This document shows positions 57,488-64,000 of a stretch of DNA of 64,000 bases, one piece after another (the stretch's first letter is position 1; every line of letters begins with the position of its first letter). The DNA is from Lysobacteraceae bacterium (GTDB lineage: Bacteria > Pseudomonadota > Gammaproteobacteria > Xanthomonadales > Xanthomonadaceae). Made by a program: the position numbers and the translations under genes. The notes under the pieces are model-generated. The model was not told the origin of the DNA and did not search any database. It was given only the letters and a program-made list of their open reading frames with translations. Location: contig JAUXUI010000062.1 of NCBI GenBank assembly GCA_030681035.1, positions 1-64,000 on the forward strand. Direction: 5' to 3'.

Positions 57488-60400
57488 TCAATCCGCCTTT
57501 TGCAGCGCCAGCAGCAGGCCACGGCAGCAGCGCAGGCGCTCGCTGGCGCCGGGCAGTTCCAGGGTGATGCGCAGTTTCTCCGGGCCATCCATGCGGTAAT
57601 GGCGCGGCTGCGACTGGATCAGGCGGATGACGCTCATCGGATCGACGTTGGGCTGGCTGTCGAACTCGATGCGGCCGCCGCGTTCGCCCAGGTCGAGTTT
57701 GCGGATGCCCAACTCGGTGGCGCCAAGCTTGAGTTCGGCCACCGCGAACAGGTTCTTGGCCGGCTCCGGCAACAGGCCGAAACGGTCGATCATCTCGACT
57801 TGCAGTTCGCGCAATGCCTCGCTGTCACGGGCGCTGGCGATGCGTTTGTACAGGGTCAGGCGGGTATGCACATCGGGCAGGTAATCGTCCGGGATCAGCG
57901 CTGCGATGTGCAGCTCGATCTGCGCGCCGTGTGAGTGGCTAGCGTCCAGGTCGGGGATCTTGCCCTGCTTGAGCGAGCGCACCGCACGTTCCAGCAATTC
58001 GGAATACAGCGAGAAGCCGATCTCGGCAATCTGGCCGCTTTGCTCCTCGCCCAGCAGTTCGCCCGCGCCACGGATTTCCAGGTCGTGGGTGGCCAGGGTG
58101 AAGCCGGCGCCGAGTTCATCGAGGTTGGCCAGTGCTTCCAGGCGTTTTTCGGCATCGCCGGTCATCGCCTTGCGATCTGCTGGCACCAGCAGGTAGGCAT
58201 AAGCGCGGTGGTGGCTACGCCCGACCCGGCCACGCAACTGGTGCAACTGTGCGAGGCCGAAACGGTCGGCACGGTTGATGATGATGGTGTTGGCGCTGGG
58301 GATATCGATGCCCGACTCGATGATGGTGGTACACACCAGCACATTGAAGCGCTGGCGGTGGAAATCGAGCATGGTCGCTTCCAGCTCGCGTTCGGGCATC
58401 TGCCCGTGGGCGACACGGATGCGGGCATCGGGCACCAGTTCGCCCAGTTCGCGCGCCATGCGTTCGATACTGCTGACCTCATTGTGCAGAAAATAGACCT
58501 GGCCACCGCGCGCCAGCTCACGGGCAAACGCCTCGCGCAGCACCGCCGAATCCCAGGGTGCAATGAAGGTTTTCACCGCCAGCCGGTGCGCCGGTGCGGT
58601 GGCGATCAAGCTCAGCTCGCGCAGGCCGCTCATCGCCATGTTCAGGGTGCGCGGAATCGGGGTGGCGGTAAGGGTAAGCAGATGCACTTCGGCGCGCAGC
58701 GCCTTCAGCCGCTCCTTCTGGCGCACGCCAAAGCGCTGCTCCTCATCGACGATCACCAAGCCAAGATCGTGGAACTTGACGTCGTTCTGCAACAGCTTGT
58801 GGGTGCCGACCACGACATCGATGCCGCCGCTGGCCAGTTGAATGAGCGCGGCGCGGGTTTCCTTGGGCGACTTGAAGCGCGACAGCACTTCGACCCGGAT
58901 CGGCCAATCGGCAAAGCGATCACGGAAATTACGATAATGCTGCTCGGCGAGCAGGGTGGTTGGCACCAGCACCGCTACCTGTTTTCCAGCGTTGGCGGCG
59001 ACGAAGGCCGCACGCACCGCGACTTCGGTCTTGCCGAACCCGACATCGCCACAGACCACACGGTCCATCGGCGTCGGTCGGTCAAGGTCGGCGATCACCG
59101 CTTCGATCGCGGCCAGCTGATCCGGCGTTTCCTCGAATGGGAATCCGGCGGCGAATGGCTCGTACATCGCGCGATCCAATGTCAGCGCAAGGCCCTTGCG
59201 TGCCTGCCGACGTGCCTGGATTTCCAGCAGCTCGGCGGCGACATCGCGCACCTTTTCGGCGGCACGGCGTTTGGCTTTTTCCCAGGCCTCGCCACCCAGC
59301 GCATGCAGCGGCGCCAATTCAGGCGTGGCGCCACTGTAGCGGCTGACCAGATGCAGTTGCGCCACCGGCACGTACAGCTTGTCGCCCTTGGCGTAGAGGA
59401 TTTCCAGGAACTCGGCGGTCTGGCCGCCGGCATCGAGCGTGGCCAAGCCCTGATAGCGGCCGACGCCGTGATCCTCGTGTACGATCGGCGCGCCGATGGC
59501 GATCTGGGTAAGGTCGCGGATGATGCTGTCGGGGTCGCGGCCGGCACGCTTGCGACGGCGCGGCTGTGCTGCGCGTTCGGGGTACAACTGGCGCTCGGTG
59601 AGCACGGTAAGCACCGGCTCGGTGAGCGCGAAGCCGTCATCGAGTGCGGCAACGGTGATGGCCCAACGGCTGTTGGTGTCGGCGAGGAAGGCGTGCCAGT
59701 CGGCGACGGTGGCCGGCTTGATGCCATCGGCATCGAGCAATTCGAGCAGCGCTTCGCGGCGGCCGGCGGAATCGGTGGCCAGCAGCACTCGGCCCGGGTA
59801 GTTGCCGAGGAAGCTTTTCAGCGCGGCGGCCGGCTCGCCTTTCTGCGCCAACGGCAGGTTCGGTGCCGGCTGCTCGCCCAGGCGATGGGCCTCGGCATGG
59901 CGCGGATGCCCGGACGGGCACCATTCGATGCGAGCCATGGCATTGAGCCGCGTGCGCAAGGCATCGGGCGCCAGATACAGTTCGTCGGGCGGCAATACCG
60001 GCCGCTCCAGGTCGTGACGGCGCTGTTCGTAACGCTCGGCGGTTTGCGCCCAAAAGCCGTCGGCGGCATCAAATGCGTCGCTGGCGATAACCGCCAACGT
60101 GTTGTCGCCGAGATAGTCGAAAAGCGTCTGGGTGCTGCCTTCATCAAAAAACAGTGGCAGGTAATATTCGATGCCGGCCGGGGTGCCACCTTGCTTCAGG
60201 TCCTGATACAGCGGGCAGCGCCGTGGGTCGATGTCAAAGCGTTCACTCAGGCGCCTGCGCACCGCATTGCAGGCTGCGTCATCCAGCGGGAACTCGCGTG
60301 CCGGCAGCAAGCTGACTTCCTCGACCGGGTGCTGCGAGCGCTGGCTTTCCGGGTCGAAGCTGCGGATGGATTCGACTTCGTCATCGAACAGCTCGATGCG

Positions 60401-60952
60401 ATACGGCGCATCGGCGCCCATGGCATAGATATCGAGCAAGGCGCCGCGCACCGCGAAATCGCCGGGATCGAGCACTTGGCCGACATTGCGGTAGCCGGCC
60501 GCTTCCAGGCGGCGCTTTTCGGCATCCATATCCAGGCGCTGGCCCTTGCGCACCATCAGTGCGTTGCCGCCGATGAAGCGGGTTGGCGGCAGCCGCTGCA
60601 TCAGGGTGCTGGCCGGCACCACCAGCACTCCACGCGCCACACTGGGCAGGCGGTACAACGCCGCAATGCGCTGCGAGATGATGTCCGGATGCGGGCTGAA
60701 CTGGTCGTAAGGCAGGGTTTCCCAGTCCGGGAAGTGCAGTACCGGCAAATCGCCGGCAAACACCCGCAAATCCTGTTCCAGGGTGTGCGCACCGTGGGTA
60801 TCGCGAACCACCACCAGCAGCAGGCCGCTGTGTTGTTGCGCGGCACCGATCAAGGCCAGTGCTTGTGCGCTGGCGCTGGCCGGCTGCTGCCACCAGGCGC
60901 GTTGTTGGCCGGCGCGCGGTAGCGGCGGCGAGAGAAGGGAATGTGTATTCAT
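57488..60952 (-). CDS. mfd: Transcription-repair coupling factor Mfd
   Basis: An 1154-residue DNA translocase that removes stalled RNA polymerase and recruits UvrA. The UvrB-like N-terminal part spans residues 1 to about 340 (LPVLHFPDWETLPYDQFSPHPDIISQRI). The RNA-polymerase-interacting domain is near 480-550 (GAPIVHEDHGVGRYQGLATL). The helicase motor has Walker A GDVGFGKTEVAVRAAF, IVDEEQRFGVRQKERLK and TLTATPIPRTLNMAMSG. The TRCF domain closes the protein (ELHIAALIPDDYLPDVHTRL). Complete length. It is upstream of the GntR operon and on the same strand. Confidence 0.97.
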   Translation of the reverse strand: MNTHSLLSPPLPRAGQQRAWWQQPASASAQALALIGAAQQHSGLLLVVVRDTHGAHTLEQDLRVFAGDLPVLHFPDWETLPYDQFSPHPDIISQRIAALYRLPSVARGVLVVPASTLMQRLPPTRFIGGNALMVRKGQRLDMDAEKRRLEAAGYRNVGQVLDPGDFAVRGALLDIYAMGADAPYRIELFDDEVESIRSFDPESQRSQHPVEEVSLLPAREFPLDDAACNAVRRRLSERFDIDPRRCPLYQDLKQGGTPAGIEYYLPLFFDEGSTQTLFDYLGDNTLAVIASDAFDAADGFWAQTAERYEQRRHDLERPVLPPDELYLAPDALRTRLNAMARIEWCPSGHPRHAEAHRLGEQPAPNLPLAQKGEPAAALKSFLGNYPGRVLLATDSAGRREALLELLDADGIKPATVADWHAFLADTNSRWAITVAALDDGFALTEPVLTVLTERQLYPERAAQPRRRKRAGRDPDSIIRDLTQIAIGAPIVHEDHGVGRYQGLATLDAGGQTAEFLEILYAKGDKLYVPVAQLHLVSRYSGATPELAPLHALGGEAWEKAKRRAAEKVRDVAAELLEIQARRQARKGLALTLDRAMYEPFAAGFPFEETPDQLAAIEAVIADLDRPTPMDRVVCGDVGFGKTEVAVRAAFVAANAGKQVAVLVPTTLLAEQHYRNFRDRFADWPIRVEVLSRFKSPKETRAALIQLASGGIDVVVGTHKLLQNDVKFHDLGLVIVDEEQRFGVRQKERLKALRAEVHLLTLTATPIPRTLNMAMSGLRELSLIATAPAHRLAVKTFIAPWDSAVLREAFARELARGGQVYFLHNEVSSIERMARELGELVPDARIRVAHGQMPERELEATMLDFHRQRFNVLVCTTIIESGIDIPSANTIIINRADRFGLAQLHQLRGRVGRSHHRAYAYLLVPADRKAMTGDAEKRLEALANLDELGAGFTLATHDLEIRGAGELLGEEQSGQIAEIGFSLYSELLERAVRSLKQGKIPDLDASHSHGAQIELHIAALIPDDYLPDVHTRLTLYKRIASARDSEALRELQVEMIDRFGLLPEPAKNLFAVAELKLGATELGIRKLDLGERGGRIEFDSQPNVDPMSVIRLIQSQPRHYRMDGPEKLRITLELPGASERLRCCRGLLLALQKAD

Positions 60953-61099
60953 GAGGGCGCGCAGTGTAGCGCGAGGCGCAGGGGTTGGGTGTGGAATGTC
61001 GCTTCGCTACGGCGTTGCTGCCGCAGGAGCGGTAACAATCGCAGTCAGCTATAAAACCCCTCAATCACGAAGGTCCTCGTTTCAGCAAGGGCAAGAGCA

Positions 61100-61274
61100 G
61101 ATAGTCTGCAAAGAACGCGAAGAGCGCAAAAAAACGAATCAAGCTGTGGGCTTACCTTTGCGAACTTTGCGCCTTTTGCGGACCATTCGCATTTTCGAGT
61201 TCCGAGCCCGGACGGGTAGAGCGCAACGAAACGCATCTTTATCTGAGGTCGATTGGTTTCGCTGCGCTCTACCC
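61100..61274. repeat. Imperfect dyads in the mfd-GNAT gap
   Basis: Positions 61100-61185 hold an imperfect inverted arrangement of (T/C)TTTGCG(A/C)-like words, such as GCAAAGAACGCGAAGAGCGC against CTTTGCGAACTTTGCGCCTT. Further right, GGGTAGAGCGCAACGAAAC (61214-61232) pairs with GTTTCGCTGCGCTCTACCC (61256-61274) with one mismatch over 19 bp. Both look like interspersed intergenic repeats. The 382-base gap holds no gene. Confidence 0.65.
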
Positions 61275-61334
61275 ATCCTGCTGTAGGAACCCTGCCAGAT
61301 CAGGTCCGGAGCAGACTCTGTGGGCACTCCGGCG

Positions 61335-61910
61335 TCAGCGCAGGCGCAGGCGCACATGCACCATGTCGTCGGGCTCGTGGTTGTTGTCGCGCACAAAGCC
61401 CAGCGCGTGTGCCAGTTCCAGCATCGGGTGGTTGTCGGCCAACACATCACCGTGGATATCACGCAAACGCTTGCGCCGGCCCCACTGGATCAGACGGCAC
61501 AGCAGGTGCCGCCCCAGGCCCTGGCCTGCGAGAAAGTGCGACACCAGAATGGCGAACTCGGCGCCGTGCCCGTCATCATCCATAACCAGTCGCGCAACCG
61601 CCCCGACCAGCGCCTGACCCGGCGGCATCGGATCGGTGGCCACCAGCACAAAGTCACGCCCCGGCAGCGGATGGCACAGGCGATGCGCGTATTCGTCGGA
61701 AATCTCTTTCATCGCATAGCCGTAGCGTTTGCGGATTTCGTCCGGGTGCAGCAAGGCAAAACCGGCCTTGATCGGCTCGGCATCCTCCGCCGTGATCGGT
61801 CGAATCCACAGTTCGCGCTGATCGGGTAGATGGACGCGTTCGCACCACGGCCCTGGTCTGGGTTTGCGGGCAAGGCGGTGCTTGTGTTTGGGTTCGAACA
61901 TGGGGCTCAT
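61335..61910 (-). CDS. GNAT family N-acetyltransferase
   Basis: A 191-residue protein with a GNAT domain from about residue 30: ELWIRPITAEDAEPIKAGF, then the acetyl-CoA loop LVSHFLAGQGLGRHLLCRLIQWGRR (Q/R-x-x-G-x-G/A type) and a final strand LELAHALGFVRD. Its basic N terminus is not conserved. LHPDEIRKRYGYAMKEISDEYAHRL resembles the GNAT domain at the end of Pat/acetyl-CoA-synthetase-like proteins, so it may acetylate protein lysines. The acceptor is unproven. Confidence 0.85.
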   Translation of the reverse strand: MSPMFEPKHKHRLARKPRPGPWCERVHLPDQRELWIRPITAEDAEPIKAGFALLHPDEIRKRYGYAMKEISDEYAHRLCHPLPGRDFVLVATDPMPPGQALVGAVARLVMDDDGHGAEFAILVSHFLAGQGLGRHLLCRLIQWGRRKRLRDIHGDVLADNHPMLELAHALGFVRDNNHEPDDMVHVRLRLR

Positions 61911-62011
61911 GCTGGCACGGGTCTTTGGTTAACTCACTCTAATGTGTTCAGGTGACGGCACAGTGGCATCATCGCCTACAATTCCGGCCTTCAACGCAGG
62001 CAGGGCGCAAC

Positions 62012-62920
62012 ATGACCGCAAAAGCCAATACGACGCGCACGATTTTTTTTGCCCTGGGCGCGAACTTCGCCATCTTTCTCGCCAAAGGCGTTGCTGCCGT
62101 GCTATCGGGTTCGGGCGCGATGCTGGCCGAGGCAGTGCATTCGCTGGCCGATGTGGGCAATCAGGGCTTGCTGTTGCTCGGCATGCGCCGCGCCAAGCGG
62201 CCGCCATCGCCGGATTATCCGCTCGGCTTCGGCAGGGAAATCTATTTCTGGTCGTTTCTCGTAGCGTTGCTGCTGTTCAGTGTCGGCGGCATGTTTTCGC
62301 TGTACGAAGGCCTGCACAAGCTCAACTCGCCGGAGCCGTTGAATCATCCATGGGTGGCCATCGGCGTGCTGGTGTTCGCGATCATTGCCGAATCGGCATC
62401 AATGCGCGCAGCGTTGCAGGAAGTGAACAAGGTGCGCGGTCGCAACAGCCTGTGGCACTGGTTTCGTGAAAGCCGGCAGGCCGAACTGGTGGTGGTGTTC
62501 GGTGAAGACCTCGCCGCGCTGCTGGGTCTGGTCTTTGCGCTGGTGGCGGTGGTGCTGACCATGGTCACCGGCAACCCCGTGTTCGATGCCATCGGCACCA
62601 TGATGATCGGTGTGTTGCTGATCGTCATCGCGGTATTCGTGGCGATCGAGGTCAAGGGGCTGCTGATTGGCCAGGGCGTCGATCCGACGCTGAAGGCGCA
62701 TATCCGGACATTTCTTGACAGCCGCGCCGAGCTGGCCGAGGTCTACAACCTGATTGCCCTGCAACTGGGCGAGGATGTGCTGGTTTCAGTCAAGGCGCGG
62801 ATGGCGCCGATGGCATCGGTACCGGAGCTGATCGCAGCCATCAATACGGTGGAGCGGGATCTGCGCAAGCAGTTTCCCGAAGTGCGCTGGAGCTTCTTCG
62901 AACCCGATGACGCGGCGTAG
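62012..62920 (+). CDS. Cation diffusion facilitator family transporter (SLC30A9-like)
   Basis: A 302-residue membrane protein with about six helices. LAEAVHSLADVGNQGLLLLGM is the CDF signature with the metal-binding His and Asp of helix 2. ELVVVFGEDLAALLGLVFALV gives the helix-5 acidic site in variant form (Glu-Asp in place of His-x3-Asp), as in the ZnT9-like branch. The C-terminal domain (GQGVDPTLKAHIRTFLDS) is cytoplasmic. It may export Zn2+ or Mn2+, but the changed site leaves the metal open. The ATG at 62012 follows CAGGG. Confidence 0.88.
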   Translation: MTAKANTTRTIFFALGANFAIFLAKGVAAVLSGSGAMLAEAVHSLADVGNQGLLLLGMRRAKRPPSPDYPLGFGREIYFWSFLVALLLFSVGGMFSLYEGLHKLNSPEPLNHPWVAIGVLVFAIIAESASMRAALQEVNKVRGRNSLWHWFRESRQAELVVVFGEDLAALLGLVFALVAVVLTMVTGNPVFDAIGTMMIGVLLIVIAVFVAIEVKGLLIGQGVDPTLKAHIRTFLDSRAELAEVYNLIALQLGEDVLVSVKARMAPMASVPELIAAINTVERDLRKQFPEVRWSFFEPDDAA

Positions 62921-63023
62921 CGGAATAGTCGGTATCGGTTCTGATAGCCAGCGCGAGGTTGTGAATCCACGGCGTGACCTCCAATCGCCTCGACCAGCGC
63001 AGCTTGAGCACAGATTGAGGGTG

Positions 63024-63071
63024 TTTTGGCATATTATCGCTGGTGGATAATATCCAAAACATTAGTATAAT
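63024..63071 (+). promoter_or_regulatory. Palindromic promoter region of the AAA-type ATPase gene
   Basis: ATATTATC (63031-63038) and GATAATAT (63046-63053) form an 8-bp inverted repeat, continued outward by TTTTGG/CCAAAA (63024-63029 and 63054-63059) with one extra base on the left. A consensus TATAAT (63066-63071) follows, and TGGATA at 63044-63049 could serve as the -35 box with a 16-base spacer. Initiation seven bases after the -10 box would be at about 63078, two bases before the ATG. Confidence 0.65.
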
Positions 63072-63079
63072 CTGCGGTC

Positions 63080-64000
63080 ATGGACCCGATTGCCAATCCC
63101 TATGCGCCCGGCGCGGGCACTCCTCCGCCTGAGCTCGCTGGCCGCGATCTGCTGCTGGAGACGGCGCGTATCGCCACCGCGCGTATCCGCGCCGGGCGAC
63201 CGGCCAAGAGTCTGTTGCTGGTCGGTTTGCGAGGTGTGGGCAAAACCGTACTGCTCGATCGCATGCGTGACGAAGCCGAGTCGGCAGGGCTGCAAACGCT
63301 ACGCATCGAAGCGCCCGAGGCGCGCTCGCTGCCGGCTATTTTGGCTCCGCAGTTGCGTCAGGCGCTGCTGCGGCTGTCGCGCAACGAGCAAGCGCGGGAG
63401 TTTGGGCATCGCGCACTGCGGGCGTTGGCCGGCTTTGCCAAAAGTCTGAAGGTCAAGTATCAGGACATCGAGGTGGGATTCGATTTCGAGCCGGAGCCAG
63501 GACTGGCCGACAACGGTGATCTTGAACATGATCTGCAAGCGCTTCTGGAAGCAGCCGGCATTGCCGCACAGCAAGCGGGTACGGCGCTGGTTCTTTTCGT
63601 TGACGAGCTTCAGTACGTCGAGGAGGAGCAACTGGCGGCCCTGATTACCGCGCTGCACCGTACATCGCAGCGTCAACTGCCGGTGGTGTTGATCGGCGCC
63701 GGACTGCCCCAGTTGCCGGGGCGGATGGGCCGGGCCAAGTCCTATGCGGAGCGATTGTTTGATTACCCCGACGTGGGACCTCTGGATCCGAACGCGGCAC
63801 GGCTGGCTATTGAAAAGCCCGCAGCAAGCCAGGGGGTGTCGTTCGAGCCGCTCGCTTTGCAGCGCATTGTGCAAGAAACGCACGGCTATCCCTACTTTCT
63901 TCAAGAGTGGGGAAAGCATATTTGGGATGTTGCGTCCGCATCCCCTATTACCGAAGGCGATGTGGAGCGCGGAGCGCGTGAGGCGATTGCGGCGCTTGAT
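63080..64000 (+). CDS. AAA-type ATPase, partial (cut by the window end)
   Basis: The first 307 codons are open to the window edge. The start MDPIANPYAPGAGTPPPELA followed by GRD is typical of stand-alone, Orc/Cdc6-like AAA ATPases found in bacteria. Walker A is GLRGVGKT (residues 49-56), Walker B LVLFVDELQ with Asp175-Glu176, followed by VVLIGAGLPQLPG (sensor-like) and THGYPYFLQEWGKHIW. It lies after a CDF gene on the same strand, with its own promoter region and no ribosome site. Relatives often occur in mobile or defence settings, but no partner can be seen here. Function unassigned. Confidence 0.85.
   Translation, partial: MDPIANPYAPGAGTPPPELAGRDLLLETARIATARIRAGRPAKSLLLVGLRGVGKTVLLDRMRDEAESAGLQTLRIEAPEARSLPAILAPQLRQALLRLSRNEQAREFGHRALRALAGFAKSLKVKYQDIEVGFDFEPEPGLADNGDLEHDLQALLEAAGIAAQQAGTALVLFVDELQYVEEEQLAALITALHRTSQRQLPVVLIGAGLPQLPGRMGRAKSYAERLFDYPDVGPLDPNAARLAIEKPAASQGVSFEPLALQRIVQETHGYPYFLQEWGKHIWDVASASPITEGDVERGAREAIAALD

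Noticed and set aside
57935..60922. Long open frame of 995 codons opposite mfd
   Set aside because: It mirrors mfd codons in a GC-rich gene, has low-complexity composition (Gln, His, Arg rich) and no motif; mfd is complete on the other strand.

Overview
The window looks like chromosomal DNA of a GC-rich, respiring Gram-negative bacterium. Gene content and gene style fit a gammaproteobacterium near the Lysobacterales/Xanthomonadales: a kynurenine-type NAD precursor pathway, sucA-sucB-lpdA, a proB and a twitching-type response regulator of xanthomonad style, a YcfD-type ribosomal oxygenase, and GTAGGAGCCCACCCTGTGGG repeats between genes. This placement is inference from remembered families. No rRNA, tRNA, complete transposase, prophage or CRISPR array was seen.

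Layout. 0.2-7.1 kb: a Ca2+/Na+ exchanger facing a six-gene, minus-strand Mrp-type Na+/H+ antiporter operon with fused A and B subunits. 7.2-7.45 kb: wreckage of an SLC13-type transporter, then an SDR-like protein. 8.5-17.7 kb: a five-gene plus-strand operon (surface lipase lipoprotein, DUF1302, DUF1329, YCF48-like propeller, RND transporter) that looks like an envelope machine for hydrophobic substrates. 17.9-22.4 kb: napEFDABC, including a 52-residue napE. 22.8-25.9 kb: 3-hydroxyanthranilate dioxygenase, kynureninase and kynurenine monooxygenase, which lead from kynurenine to the quinolinate precursor. 26.1-32.2 kb: a tryptophan-halogenase-family flavoprotein, a GH97 glycosidase and a GH13 alpha-amylase, part of an alpha-glucan locus.

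32.3-43.0 kb: gabT, an M1 peptidase with a membrane partner, proA beside a visibly damaged proB, a dienoyl-CoA-isomerase-like crotonase, a Bax-inhibitor-like membrane protein, and a packed group (Maf, cyclophilin, YkgJ-like, GIY-YIG). 43.2-43.5 kb: a 239-bp MITE-like element with 25-bp terminal inverted repeats and an 8-bp target duplication. 43.6-46.0 kb: cbpA, a PilH-like regulator and an AcuI-like reductase. 46.1-51.7 kb: the 2-oxoglutarate dehydrogenase operon, with a repeat abutting the sucA start. 52.2-57.4 kb: a GNAT fusion protein, the ribosomal oxygenase, and a YtrA-type GntR/ABC operon with an operator laid over a leaderless promoter. 57.5-60.9 kb: mfd. 61.3-62.9 kb: a GNAT protein and a CDF cation transporter. 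63.1 kb to the end: the first 307 codons of an AAA-type ATPase with its own palindromic promoter region, cut by the window edge.

Most of the window is housekeeping and respiration. The unusual items are the lipase-RND operon, the MITE, the proB lesion, the inverted repeat covering the sucA start region, the two apparently leaderless genes under palindromes, and the halogenase between tryptophan catabolism and glucan breakdown.
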